A stretch of DNA of 64,000 nucleotides from Callaeas wilsoni (taxonomy: Eukaryota; Chordata; Aves; Passeriformes; Callaeidae): positions 62,001-126,000 of the forward strand of contig VWPU01006178.1 of NCBI GenBank assembly GCA_013398955.1, in the 5' to 3' direction. The notes beneath the pieces are model-generated. The model made no database searches, had not been told where the DNA came from, and saw only the letters and a list, made by a program, of their open reading frames with translations. The position numbers and the translations under genes are program-made. Below are positions 24,573-37,340 of this stretch, in pieces (position 1 is the stretch's first letter; the number at the start of each line of letters is the position of its first letter).

Positions 24573-27500
24573 AAAGGAACAAAATATGAGTGGTGTGAAA
24601 TGTGAGAAACCAAATCTTGGGAATTCTTACATAATCAGTAGGTCATGTCCAGCAAAGGGAAAACATAGTCATGCATGTGCACGTGCACTTTTCCCACCTT
24701 CACACCAGGCTCTGTGGTGGGAGATGATGAGAATGTTTGTGCTTAATACACAAGGGTAAGTAAGTACTTGTAACGCATTTTCTTTCGGTGACAGTGCTGT
24801 CCTATATGATGCTCTGTAACTGTCCCTGCTTTTGTGTCTTGTTAACCAGTTAGTTTCACTGCCAAAACTCTGCTGCAGCCTCCTGGCCACTCTCTAAAGC
24901 TGTGCCAACCTCAGCATTACATTACCTCTGCACATGGCAGGGACTGGTCAACTCTTCAATTTCATGGTATTTTCTTCCATCAGTCACACTGGCTGAACAG
25001 AGAAGTGCTTGGGTTTCTGCAGAAGGAATTCCATATAAGTAGCTTCTGCCTAACAGAGTCAAACACTGACTCAAGGTAGTTTCATTTCCATGTTAGCATG
25101 AACAAAAAAAAAAGAAAGAAAAGATAAGAAAACCCCTTCAAATAAACCAAACAGTTCAGTAGTCTTAACGGTCAGTCCAAACCCATATGGACTAATATAA
25201 AGGTGCTGTAGGTCAGCACTTCTGGATTTATAGACTTGAAAATATGTTTTATGTAGTACTGAAATACCTCAGTCATTCTTACTCCACATTTAAAGGCAAC
25301 CTAGCAAAATATACATCAGCAATTAAGACTCAAGAAGACAGATGGCTCTTTCAAATATTTAGTTCATACGAAAGCAATTGAAAATTCTCTGATTAGCACC
25401 TTTGACTTATGCACAGTGGCCAGATCCCAGCAATGATTTAGTGGGTCTAGCTCAATCGCTGCACTGATGACATGTATTAGCTGTTATTTCAGCACATTAT
25501 TTCTCCTCCAAGCCAATTAATTCCATTCTGGTTGAATGGCAGACACCGGCTGTCAAAAACTTTTACAGTAGTTTTTTCCTTTTCAAATCATGCAAAGAGT
25601 CAAAATTAATCTGCAGGATTTTGAAGTTCCTACGTAAAATATGAATTAATTTTTTAAATTTCTTTTTCAGGCCAGTGTTGACCAACTGCTGACCTAATGG
25701 TTTCTGGTTGGAATTTAGCTCAGTTTTGTCCAGTGGAGGAAATATTCAAGTATGTGTTTGCTTGTTTTCAGCTATTTAAAGGATTCATAGCTTTTGATTT
25801 TGGAGTACATTCTTATCCTGAAATGCTTCTAAGCTGTAAGAATTAGTGTAGAAAACATGGCACAGATTACTTATTATCAAGGCTGTGAAAGTAAAAATTA
25901 TTTTACTGATCACAAAGAATAATGTATATACATTATTTCCTACTAAAACATAGTCCCTGTTAACAGAAATAGAAGGAATTTCTCTTTGACTGAAATGAAG
26001 CTAAGGAGCCAAAACAATCCGTTTGCAGTTCAGAGTGCTCTTTAAGTCTGTGATCAGTGCAGTGTCAGCAGAGAAAATGTTTCTGGAGATTCCTTCCTGA
26101 ATGACAGAGAATTATGAAGAGCAGGAGGCATAAAAATGAAGTAGTGGTGGCTTAAGTGACATGGTGATGTAAAAGAGTTACAGGATGCACAAAGTCTCAA
26201 AAACTAAGCATAACTATCTATGTGCTAGAACCCACGCAAAGTAGGCTTCCACTGAGCATTAATAAATATTGCAAAAATGCAACTACTGTGAAGAGAATTT
26301 GCATAAGAACAGGAAAGAATGTAATCAGTACTCTCTACTGGAGGCTAGGAAGGAAATCTTACATAAATAAACAATGGGGATATACTCAGTAAATCTAGTG
26401 TAAGATGCACCTTTCTGTCCCCTTGCATTATTTGCAGAAGAGATGAGCATTGCCATTGTTTTTGATTCAAATACCATCAATAAAATAAGTTATTTTTACC
26501 TTCATCCTTCAAAATAATTCCCTTTTTTTCAGATTTGCTGTAATGTGTCCAATATGAATGACATTTCCTTCATTTATCAAAAGCCTTGAGTATACTAGGT
26601 GAAAGGAAGAAGACAACATCTTTAGCAAAGTATTTAACCAAATTTCTACAAACTCTTTGATATCACCAGTAAAGAGCTGGGATATTAGACTTGATCCCAC
26701 AAATGTACAACTAAACTATTTTTAGTATTGCCTTAAAAAATGATAAACTATATTATAAACTCCATGCATTTACACTGAGGACTGAAGGAATCTATATCAA
26801 TAGCTAATCATATGATTTTTTATTCTAAGTGGTTAATGCTGCTTTTAACTTATGTGATAACAAACATGCTTTTCATTGGTTTTCCTAAGATTTTGCCTTT
26901 TAAGACACTTTCACCACCACAAAATCCAAGATGAAACCAAGATAAGCATATTATAGGAAAGAAGGTAATCAAATTTGAGAATATACCAAATGTTTATCTT
27001 ATAGTAATGGTAGCTACTTTGGAATCCTCCCTGCGAGCAACCTGTTTAAGAATGAAGCAATATTTAAGAAAAGAACTGTAACTGTAGGGACATTTTTGAT
27101 TTTCTTGCTAATTTCTGCTATTCCTCTCTCCAATATCTTGCCTGCCGTTTTATTTTCAGCTCAACTGAAAGTTCCTCAGCTTTCTGGTGTTCACCTAATT
27201 CTTCATTTTTCACAACTATTTTTCAGATCTTTTCCCTCAAACAGTCTTCTGGTTGTTCATTGATAGTTACTGTTCCCTTGAAATTGTAAATTGGTAGCAA
27301 TTGACAAATCAAACTCTTCCAAGCAATTGACTCTTGTAAGGTGTCAAATACAGACATAAATGTTAAAGGTTGTTCCCTTCAGTAATTTCATCCTGAATCA
27401 AGGTGGAAGAAACCCTTTTTGAGGAATCCACAACACTCACAAGTTTAAACCAGAGAGCCTTTTTTCAGTGAAATACTTAATTCAAGCACCTGAGCAAATA

Positions 27501-27738
27501 TGGACCCTTCAGGGAAAGATGCCTACATTTCCTACTCCGCAGGCAGTTCTGCACTGTAAAGTTTTTGCAGCAGTAACAAGGCTTCCTTTTGCTTAGTGGA
27601 CATTAGTTGTGGATTACAACATTGAAAGTAAGCAGCCTGCCAGTTTCACAGACCTTAACACATCACTCTCCATGACAACATGGAACTCAGAGGAAGGAAG
27701 AATATTCCTGGGGGAAAGTTGAGAAGTGCAAAGAATTT
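24573..27738. other. Unique non-coding stretch
   Basis: No supported gene. A perfect 12-base palindrome GTGCACGTGCAC is at 24677-24688 and an A-rich run at 25107-25125. The part 25420-25560 is repeat-free and has homeodomain-like AATTAATT and a TGTCAAAA site, so it is a possible regulatory stretch. The rest is AT-rich and unremarkable. Confidence 0.5.
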
Positions 27739-27790
27739 TTTTACTTTTTTTTTTTTTTTAATCTGGGACGTGGTGTTTGTTTTTTTTCAG
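27739..27790. repeat. Poly-T simple repeat
   Basis: Several T runs, the longest of 15 bases, separated by a short unique piece and ending in TTTTTTTTCAG. The last part looks like a splice-acceptor pyrimidine tract, but no coding frame follows that I can recognise. Confidence 0.8.
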
Positions 27791-28974
27791 CTGAAAACTA
27801 CTGTTTGAAGTCCATTTGTGTTGGTAGATTACTTTATCTACTCTTCCTCAGGGAGCAGACACTATACTATCACTTTGTATACACTACACTGATAGTGCCT
27901 TTACATTGAGCACGGAATTGTAAGCCACTGTGTTCAAGTGCTTTATTTTCCCCTAGAGCTCTGAAACACTACAGGAAATTTGCCTGCAAATGGAGGAGAG
28001 CCTTGCTTTGTTGTTTTTTGTTTTAAAGTTTGAGTTTGCCTGTTGAGGGGCCAAGGAGGCGTTCAGATATGCAGAAAATTTAAAGATGCAAGAAGAAAAG
28101 GTAAAAGAAAAAAATTATTTAAATAATATGAAAGAGCAAGATTTTCTAAATTATGCTGTAAAATGTGCCTTGACAGAAAGTTATAAGAGGACCACAGAGA
28201 AACTCCCTGTTGAGAAGCTAAGAAAACGTAAAACATACATAATATTTTCAGAAGCAATGAAGTTGCATAAAAGCCTAGGTCTCCACAACTGCCATTCAGA
28301 TACGAGTTCCAAACATATTGAAATGTCCTCAAAAGTTTTATCTTACAGCAACTACAACAGTGTTTCTGCACCCAGGTAACTCCTTTCACAAGAAAGGAAC
28401 TTTATCCTTTTTAAAGGATGAAGTGCCTCTCAAGGATATCTTCAGCCAGACTTTACTCAAGTGTTGGTGTGCATGCAGAGCTACCAATCCTAGTCCCAAA
28501 GAATGAGGTTATTGTACCCTCGATTGATGTTGCCAGACTTTACATATGAAAATAATAATATCAGAGTTTGTAAAATCTCACTTCCAATGGAAGGGAATAA
28601 GGAGTTTCCCACTCTAGCTGCCTCTTCTGTTGCGTTGGCAAGTAGACAGACACTTCTATGCCCTGTGCATTCCACTGAAATGGTCTCTGTCTAGTTCAGC
28701 TGCAGCTCAGATTCAGGAAGCTGGAGAAAAATCAAGTTATTTAACAGCTTGACAGGACAGACACAAACAATGTAATAGGAACAGCAAGTGTAGAGTAACC
28801 CAGGTGTGAATTGGTGGTGGAAGGATTCCCCCCATGGAAGGCAAGACCCTGCTTCACACTGTGCAGCTACTGCTGTAAAGATGTGCAGAGCCACAACTCA
28901 GGCTGAGGCATCAGGCCCTACCTCCCCTCGTGCAGGATGCATAAGGTCTCAGTCAGGGCAGGACAGACACTTTA
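27791..28974. other. Unique non-coding stretch
   Basis: Short open frames occur on both strands (for example 28086-28379 plus, 28063-28389 minus), without domains. No repeat was recognised before the MIR-like piece at its end. Confidence 0.45.
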
Positions 28975-29022
28975 GAGAATTCATGTCACTTTATAAATGT
29001 CCTCAGTTTCCCCAGCTGTAAG
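28975..29022 (+). mobile_element. MIR/L2-like fragment
   Basis: The block TCCTCAGTTTCCCCAGCTGT matches the well-known CCTCAGTTTCC(C/T)CATCTGTAA core region of old MIR and L2 elements, preceded by a GTCACTT-like piece as expected. Only this most recognisable part is clear. Confidence 0.55.
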
Positions 29023-29892
29023 TGATGAAAAAGAAGTAAAGCCATATCCCATACGCTTTTGGTAAGGGACATAGGATTTGGGATTGTATTACAGGAACTC
29101 CCACCTCATGTTGCACACCTAGCAGCCACTGCATGCAACTACTGAACGTCATCCTCAGGAGTGAAACAGGACATTTTTTCTTGCTCTTTCAACAAGAGCA
29201 CAAGAGAAACAGGCAAGGAAATGTATCAATGCATCTGTTTTCACATGAGGTAGCTGGGAACTTTGGATATCTGCTGCAGAATTTAAACAAAGCTTGAATC
29301 TGTGTTTGAGACCATACTTGCCTGTCTTAGTGTTATCATCATCCCAGATTATTATTTTGGAACAAAGAACAGATTTGCCCAAACCTGTCATGTGGAGGGC
29401 CCTGAACCATGAGTGACATTTGCTTTTGTGGCACCAACGTATAGCTGTTGTCAGAAAACTTGACATGGGCCATGACGTGAAGTGGCAACAGGAAACATGG
29501 TGGCTGTAGGTATCAGAAGACTAAGGTCGCCAGTAAATGTCCAGAAGACACTGTGAAGACATCCTACATCCTTGTGACTTAGTCCAAAAAGCTGGGCTAT
29601 GGAATGGGCAAGCTCTAGCCAGCTCTGCAAATTGTAGTGCTGAAACACAGCACAGACACTGCCAGAATCTTGTGCTCACAAGTGCTTAGGAAGGCAACTT
29701 TGTTAAAAGACTGTACTTCTAGCAGAGTTCTGATAGCATCATAGAGCAACACCTTTTTTAACAGCTTTAACATAGACAGCTGTCATAACATCTGAATTTA
29801 TTATCAATAATATAATTCAATTATCATTCCAGTAGTAAATTCTTAAATATCTCTTTGCACAATAGATGTCAAAACATCTTGAAAGATAAAAC

Positions 29893-29970
29893 TTTCTGTT
29901 TTACAGGTACAGAAACTGAAACACAGTAATTAAAGTGGTGTCATCCATAAAGGTAGTGGTTCAGACATGA
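29893..29970 (-). mobile_element. MIR/L2-like fragment, reversed
   Basis: TTTTACAGGTACAGAAACTG followed by AAACACAG, then GTGTCATCCA, corresponds to the reverse complement of the MIR/L2 core region (TTTTACAGATGAGGAAACTG, then GGCACAG, then GGTCACAC). The order of the three blocks supports the call. Confidence 0.6.
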
Positions 29971-31972
29971 AAATTATCCACGCTGCATCCCATCACAGAA
30001 GAAATTTAAAGCAAGCCTCTAATTTGCTATAGGAAACTGTTAGTGAGGTATGGAACTTGATTTTTTTTACTGGAAACCAAGTTTTAAATCCAATGAAATC
30101 AAATCCAGGTTTCTTCAATAACCAGGTTTCCAGAGATTCTTTCAACAGGTGTGGTTGTTTTAGCAGGTTTTATTTTGTGATAGGACAAGGCTTTGCAGGC
30201 AAGAAAGGGTAAATCAAATATGGGGCAAGCTATCTATCAGGACATTAGAAATTTGCTAAAATTTATAGAACGGTTTTAGTTTGGATTTTTTGTTTTGCTT
30301 TGGTTTTGTTTGTTTTTTACTTTCTATTACATTTATTTTCATTATAATACAAATTAGGTCATTTTAGGTCTCATCTTTCTAGAGAATAGTTTCACTTCTG
30401 AGTGGAATTTATTCCCAGGACTGGCTGTCATAGGAGAGAATGGACTGCTGAGCCTTCTCTAGTGTTAGCACCTCTCTATGGCTTCTCTCTGGCTCTACTT
30501 CCTGCAAAAATGGGAAAAAAGGAGAAAGTAGTTACACAGGGAAGTACACATTTTTGTGAGAGAAAAGCCGTATCAATGTGTTGGGAGCTCCCAGAAGCCA
30601 CTTTTTACTGCTGCAGTGTATAGAAACTCCGAGATTAAAAATGCTTTTAGGGTGAAGAACTGTATTCAACACAGGTCCAATAGGATAGCTTATATTTACA
30701 CCTAAGGAAGTAAATTGTGCTTTCCACTGCATCTCACTATGTTCATATTGCTTCAATGGTACTGGAGTGAAATTAGAGGGAGCTAAAATTGCAGGGTAAC
30801 CTGTCTGCTTGAATGGTAAGCTGTGTGCAAAAAGGGTCAGATGCCCTGTTATATGATAGAAGCACACCAGCATAAATCCCCACAACCCCAAAGACACTGA
30901 TTATTTTTCTCTCAATACAGAGATGTCACTCATCAAATGTAAGCACTGCTCATGATCTTCAGAGAAGACAGAAATGTTTCTCAGCAGTTTGGGAGTTACC
31001 CCAGTTCTGGAATTTCAACTGCCCTTACTTCAGCTTTGCAGGCCTGTAACTAGACTCTGAATGTCAGCCTGCGTAATTTTCCTCCTGCTCTGTTTAGCAA
31101 GCTGGCAGTAAACTCTTTGGTTTTTGTTTGTAGTAATCTACTGTAACAAGAATCTTTTCACCCATTAGAATTTCAGAAGGGATTTTGTCTGATCATTTCC
31201 ATGCAAACGCCACTACACTTTGCAACAAAATGGTGGGTTTTTTTAACATAAATCTATTCTGTTGATCACCCTGCCTTTTAAAAATAAAGATTCATTGATC
31301 CATACACTTTCTGAATGTAAAGGTTCATAGTGGATATATTCTCTGTCAGCCTATGCATAGAAGTCATATTACTAATTTTTTTTCAGAAGCCGGATTAAAG
31401 CACTTGAAAACAGAAAAGCTTGTATCATACAAGAGGACTCCTGGTAAGGTACATGATCTCCTTTTGTAGGCAACAGTAAAACATACATAAAATATAACGT
31501 GTGATAAAGTCACCCTAATATCCCCGATCTCATGACTTGCTGGCTGTTCCTTTCTCGTGGAGGATGATAGCTAGCTATCTAATCAAAATGCATAAGCAGT
31601 GTCTGTTCCTTCCACCCCCAGACCCATTCATTTTCTACTCAGAATCTCTGCTTGGGGTAGTATAATTGATTTTGACATAATTTACTGCTTACTTGGTAAT
31701 GCAGCATTGCAGTCTCTGATAAAAACCGTATCAAGTCACAGCACCGGTCTAGAGCTTGAAAGGGAGGCAGTGTAATCACTTTCTTACCCTAATGCACCTC
31801 CATCTCATTTCTGCTGGGCAAGGAGCTGCAAAGTAATCATTGTTAAATGACTGGCTCCAGAGAGGGTCTTTCACTTCTCTGCCTGACCACTTCTCTTTGT
31901 CTCTCTGCTTTATTTCATGAGAAGGCAGCGGGGAAACTTTTCATTGTTGGATTGTCATGGAAATAAAAGGCT
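29971..31972. other. Unique non-coding stretch
   Basis: No supported gene. A T-rich run lies at 30283-30320. The part 31680-31960 is repeat-free and has several short motifs such as CATTGTT (SOX-like) near 31945, so it could be regulatory. A 121-codon minus-strand frame (30532-30897) has no recognisable domain. Confidence 0.45.
30745..30805. repeat. Decayed old amniote interspersed repeat
   Basis: TTCAATGGTACTGGAGTGAA and the following GGGAGCTAAAATTGCAGGG resemble the TCAATGG/AGTAACTCC type old repeat of reptiles and birds. Identity is low and was judged by eye. Confidence 0.3.
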
Positions 31973-32797
31973 ATGATTATACTTGCCTACCATCAGACAT
32001 CTACCTCTAGTGCAAAGCAGATACCCGTTCTTGAATTGCCGTGGAAAGCAGTGGTATGGGAGAAGGACGTGAAAGAGCAAGTACTAAAGAGGGAATATTT
32101 CGCACTAAGACTTTTGTTATTCCACACTTCCTTCACACTCCTAAATATTTCTTACTGCTCTCGCTGCCACCTTTATTTGGCAATGAAGCAGAGGGACCCC
32201 CTCTCTCTGTTCCCCACACAAAGCCTCGGTATCACTGCAGGATGCGGGCTGTGTCTGCAGCAGCTCCTCGCCTCTGACACTGCCTCACCAGCACCCACCT
32301 TTGCCAGGGTGCCCACAGCAGCTCTCAGCCGCCTTCACCAGGCTGCCCAGAGCAGCCCTTGGACACAGTGGGTTTTAAAACAGGCTGATTACAGCTACTC
32401 GGGTGAGCTCAGGGCAGCCACGTGCTTTGCGGGGCTTGTGCTGCTCTCCACAGATCCAGCCAGGCTCAGCTGCTCTCTTTGTAAGGACATAAAGCTCTGT
32501 GAGTTCATGCAGTCCTCCCTCCACCTGCCCTGCCTGCTCAGACCCATGTCTCACAGAGGTCAGGCTTCTTGCTGGAAGGTTCTCTCTGAGCGGCTGTTTT
32601 CTTGCACTCCCCCTGTGTGGCACTGGCGGTTGGTCAGAGCGTCTGCAACAGGTGCTCCCCTCAGCCCTCCATCCCTGGGGATGATTTCTGAGGGGACGGA
32701 ACAGTGCGGTTCCCAAATGGTGGCCATGCCTACACCTGCCACCCCTGTCAGGATCGGGCTGGCTCTGCCTCCCCTCTGCGGCACCCACCTGGGCTAA
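31973..32797 (+). other. Long open frame in a GC-rich patch, probably not a gene
   Basis: This is the longest open frame in the window, 274 codons. It runs from AT-rich sequence into a GC-richer patch (about 32200-32860) holding some 16 CpGs in about 630 bases. The predicted protein is rich in Cys, Leu and Ser and shows no domain, signal peptide or repeat that I recognise. Overlapping open frames occur on the minus strand (32375-32902) and in other plus frames (32704-33027, 32924-33418), which points to low stop-codon density from base composition rather than to selection. No promoter, splice site or poly-A signal was found that would settle it. It could be a transcribed lineage-specific frame, but I consider chance more likely. 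Confidence 0.15.
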
Positions 32798-33037
32798 ACG
32801 GCGTGTGCTGCAGGAGGGGGGAGGTGAGACCCAGGGAAGGGCAGGAGCATTATTGGGAGCAAATGCCAGCACAGCTGGGTTGGCAGAGGCCTCATCTAGC
32901 ACACTGGGTGAACTGGTGGGGATGTGAGGGACAAGAGTGGGAAAGGACCACTTTATTCCCGTGTCTGCATTTCCCCAGGCTCGTTAATGTTTGCAGGGAT
33001 TTATGTAGCACTCGCATACATGGCTAAAGGGGTTACA

Positions 33038-33230
33038 GCAGTTCAGACTGCCCAATTTCATCGAGCATCAGCCAGCCTGTGTCCTGGCATGCAAATGTCT
33101 GTCCCTTATCTGAGGACAGCTGGTCAATTATCGTCTCCTGGCCACTCCTGCCAAATGGCCAGATATGGCTTGCAGACTGGGGGAACTGCTGAGCCCTGTC
33201 CCTGGCCAGCTGAATGTGCACAGGACTTTT
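33038..33230. promoter_or_regulatory. Enhancer-like unique stretch (candidate)
   Basis: Within about 80 bases there are an octamer ATGCAAAT (33089-33096), a GATA-type site CTTATC (33105-33110), an E-box CAGCTG (33117-33122) and a near-CArG site CCAGATATGG (33159-33168). CTGGCCA and TGGCCAG form a small inverted pair just upstream of the last. The clustering suggests a regulatory element, but this is inference from motifs alone. Confidence 0.3.
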
Positions 33231-33629
33231 CTGCTAGCCCTCAGTCCTATGGTCATGCCGTGAAAACAAAGGACAGAGAAAGCATCACTTATTTAAAAAG
33301 CCTCTTACACTTCCTACTACAGCAGTTATTTTCAAAATGGGCAACAGTAAACACATTTGCAAAGGTAACCTCCTTTTGTTGGAAATTGAGGTTTATTATT
33401 AAAATAATTAAGCTTTGAGAATGAGGTTTTAGAGTCACCTTTTAAGCCACAAAGTATTTTGCTTGACATCGAGAAGACTGATTGATGGATGTAGTTTTAT
33501 TTTAAAAGAAAATCGAATAGCAGTAATCACTCAAATAGTCTATCAAAAAAAATCCTTCCCACAATATCATCCACTCAAACTCACTAACTGCAGTGATTCT
33601 TCCCACTCATTCACACCCTATACTTATCT

Positions 33630-33848
33630 TTAAGTGAGTAAGATCTCATCTAAATGAACCAGTTGAGCCCAGTCTTGGCAGACACGGAACAGCACGGATG
33701 ACCAGCATCTAAGCTGGAGATACACGTGAGGGAAGTTGTGCAACCACACAAGGCTGCCATTTCCGACAGCCATGAACACAGGTGTTGTACCAGAGGTGCT
33801 GGGTCGAATTGATGTTCTGTCCTTGATAAATATCTGAATTAAAGTCAT
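33630..33848 (-). pseudogene. Possible decayed ankyrin-repeat exon
   Basis: The 72-residue minus-strand frame contains two segments with ankyrin-repeat spacing: GTTPVFMAVGNGSL at residues 20-33, and SSVLFRVCQDWAQL at residues 50-63 followed by a Leu-rich end. These resemble the G-T-P-L-x-x-A-x-x-x-G-x-x-x-V helix start of ankyrin repeats. The two repeats are offset by 29 residues rather than the usual 33, the second lacks the TP pair, and an in-frame TGA lies at 33858-33860. A plausible splice acceptor TTTCTTGCAG ends at 33863, just upstream on the minus strand. What is seen is a protein-like pattern; that it is a relic of a real exon, a processed copy or a chance match is undecided. No neighbouring exon was recognised. 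Confidence 0.25.
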
Positions 33849-36155
33849 GGGAGTTTCTCACCCTGCAAGAAATTGCTTAGAAACAACTGCATTTCACAAT
33901 TTGATATCCAAACTTTAGTAGAGAAGGAGCTACGTGTGACTGTAGACAGGTAAGCGCTCCTGCCAGCTGGCTTTTACACGCTGACAATCTAATCCAGACC
34001 AGCTGTATTCTTTGATGTTGTAAACCAGTTTACTTTTACTTTGACAACAAGCTACTACTGTGGGAAGAGACAAGACTGAAAAGAGTATTTATAGGGCATG
34101 AAACAGTAAAATAATAGGTATTATACAGGAGATAATATTTTAAAAAATACATTAAAAAATGAAACAAATATTTGCTACAGCTGGAAATCAAAAAGTCAAG
34201 ACACTTTACTTAAAAGGTACTTTTCTGATACCCACTGAAAGTTAAATTCAGGTCTATGCAGCCATTTCTGCATTTAGACATAGCTCAAAATTCTTTGCAA
34301 GTAATACTGTAACATGGGAATACTTTGTCTGTTTAAAGGCATAATATTTTCACTGGCTTCAGTCACTACAGCATTCTATTCCTATGTGGGGAAAGAAACC
34401 CCAAACACCCTGACAGACTACTGGCAAGCCCAAAGAAGCCAGGAAGTCAAGACCTCAGCTTACCCTGAGGTGCTCAATGGAGCACCTCAAATGTTGGATA
34501 TAACCACCCACTCTCTTAAGCCACCTTGGAGGCATATGCCAAAAGCATGCCAAAGAAGAGCAAGGTGAATTCATGATGAAATTTTAGCCCTGCTTAGGAT
34601 GTCTTCATGAATCATCCTAAAGTCCACAGAAATTCTACTGAATTTTTTTCCTGAAAATGGTTTGTTTATATTGATTTGCTTTGGTTTTGTTTCCTTAAAT
34701 TGTTGTCTTTCTTGCATATTTAACATGGAAGATCAGGGCACATTTATTTTAACAAGATATTGAATTATTGATATTTCTTGTATTTATCTAATATATTATA
34801 ATGGGGTTAGATATTTATTTCTTCTGAGACCTTAAAAGCACTTAATGATGGTAAAAATCTATGCATAGGAAACTAATAAAAGGGAGGCTTGTGTTTTGGG
34901 GGCTGGAGTGGAGGTGACAATCAAAAGAATACCTGTCAAAGAGTACACAGGAGTTCAATGGATTGGTCTGTGCTCCTTTGTATGCTCAGGTTCTAGCCTG
35001 GAGTTACTCATGTGCTTGATATTAAGCACACGCACAAGTCTGGGCAGGACTGGAATCTATTACTGCCATGTTGACATACATTTGTTAAAGGTTTGATTCT
35101 GCTAACATTTCTATTGGCAACACAGGGAGATGCAGTAAGGTCCTGCAGTTCAGAGGGAGATGGAAGAGATTTCAGGGAGCTGCTAAAACACTCAACTTTA
35201 GAGGCCATTCACAGTAAACCACATTTTAAATACATTTCCATGGTCATGTTTATTTCTAAAATACCTAAAGACATCAATCAAGTTGTAGATTAAAGAGATA
35301 TATAAGTATCCAGACCTAAGAACAAAACCATTTGAAAAGATTTATTAACGGTTATTTATATATTTAAGTCTAGTTCCTGTAAGATCTCAGTAGTGTGAAT
35401 AAGTGGTTTAAAAACTGTTCCTTATTTATTGGCCTTTCAGCTATAAATATATATTTGGCCTCTGTATTTTTCGGTAGCTTTAAAATATTTTTTTTGTCTG
35501 GATTGAGGCCTAATAACCCAAACTCTTGTCCAAAGCATGAGTTTGGAGAAACACAGATTTCCTACCATATCTTCATTATGGCAGCTGCTGTTATTTAACT
35601 GATAACATTCTGGTAATTTAAAAAAACTCCTACCAGGAGCATAAACCCATACTTGTCTACTTTGTCTTGGGATTTGAGCATTTTTTTCCTGGAGTGTTTG
35701 AACTATGTGCTCAGGCAATTTTAACCTTCTGGTTTAAATCCAGATCTATCAGCTATGGGACGCACTACGTTCTATTTAACATCCATTGCCCCTGGAGAAC
35801 TTAATGTGCCATTTCCATCAGAGTTAGATTTCTAGGAGCTGAACTTGGATTGCTTTGTTGGGGAATGAACTTGCACAACTTGTATTTGCATACTGAAGAG
35901 TACAGTGGCTTTATTCATTGTATCTCCTCATTTCAATACAATGCTGTATGGGAATGTAATGAAATACGATGGATGAAAGTGATGGAGTCAGTTTTCTGAA
36001 GCTTGTTGCAGGGACAGGACACTGCCTCTGTCTTCTTTTCCATCTGCCCTCACGTAGCTTTTGCTGAGTTAGTCTGCTGGCTGAAAGAAGTCTAGGTTAA
36101 AGTTAGAAAGAGAATAGATTTTCTGGGGAAAATCATTATTGACTTAGATATTAAA
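33849..36155. other. Unique non-coding stretch
   Basis: AT-rich sequence without recognised repeats or domains. Short open frames on both strands have no family resemblance. Confidence 0.5.
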
Positions 36156-36209
36156 GTGGCTAATATTACTAATGTGGCTAATACTGCTAATGTGGATAAT
36201 ATTGCTAAC
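36156..36209. repeat. 18-bp minisatellite, three copies
   Basis: Three tandem copies of an 18-base unit of the form GTGGCTAATATTRCTAAT, at 36156-36173, 36174-36191 and 36192-36209, with one or two differences between neighbours. Because 18 is a multiple of three, an open frame passes through it, but the frame continues into unique sequence without a domain. Confidence 0.9.
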
Positions 36210-37340
36210 ATGCCAAGGTAAAGCTCTCAAGCTGCTACCTCTGCAAGTCATGGTACTATGCTACATTCTCTTGGTCAGCAGCACCATAGGCTGCCTGAGA
36301 GAATGCAGGCATGCAGAAAGGCAGACATTCTGCATTTTCCATAGGGTTGACCAAACTTTTGAAATAGCTGCCATCTTTCTGCAACAAAAATATCCCTTAG
36401 CAAACAAATATTTTTCTTGTGGAACATCTTTGAAGAAAAATTTTGGGTTAGGCACCCTTTGCTTGAGCGTGTATGGTCTGTTTATAAAAATTACCTTCAT
36501 CCAAAAACTTTGAAAAGAAGGAATTCTCAATGCCTCCAACAGAGATTGTACCTGTCTCTTCCTTTGAGCTTCAACTGGGTGTGGTGATGAACTGGAGCCT
36601 TAATGCCATCCCTACCTGCACCACTTCCGCATGGTTTACCACACATATGAACCCTGCACCAGCACCTTCTCAGGACTGTGGTAAACCCGTAATTTCCATC
36701 AAAATTTGTCATTCTTGAGAAGTCAGTAATCAAAGCTAAAGAAAAAGCTAACTCAACGTCAGTTTGCTTTTGATTCTCTGCCAGGTATTATAGGTTAGAC
36801 AATTCCTGCCAGAAGTTTTATGCAAGGAAGGTTGTTCCTCTTTGCAACACCCCCTGTTTTGCCTGCACAAAACTGTAATTACTATGGTCATTATTACTGT
36901 AGAAAAGGAAAGCAAGGCCCGTAATCTCTTGCTACTCTTTTGTAGGAGCAATTTCTTTTTTTTTTTTTTTGGGAGGCAGGACAAATCTGAATTTTTGTTT
37001 TAACTCCTCTTTCTCTATATCTATCTGGCCATTGTGCTGGGAATCATAATGTAGACAGATTGCTTGTGGGAATGGAATTTAATTCCTTAGATGTCTGCAC
37101 AAGTCAGAGCTAGAGAAAACCTTAATAATATCAAGTGTTATGGACAAATTATTTTCTGACATGATCTATTTGTAGAAACATCTCATATTGGCCAAGAAAT
37201 TTTGTTTAGAGAAGGATAATTGCTTGTCTTATCATGTGCTTCAGCTATCCTTGGCCCCACTCTTCTGCTGATTTGTTTCTTATCAATAACAGCTACATTG
37301 CATCATGTCTCAAGTGTCTAAGTTAAGGGCATGTGATTCT
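36210..37340. other. Unique non-coding stretch
   Basis: No supported gene. A run of 15 T is at 36956-36970. Short open frames on both strands around 36.2-36.7 kb lack recognisable domains. Confidence 0.5.

Noticed and set aside
27770..27795. Poly-T followed by CAG as a splice acceptor
   Set aside because: No recognisable coding frame follows, and poly-T followed by CAG occurs often by chance in T-rich DNA.
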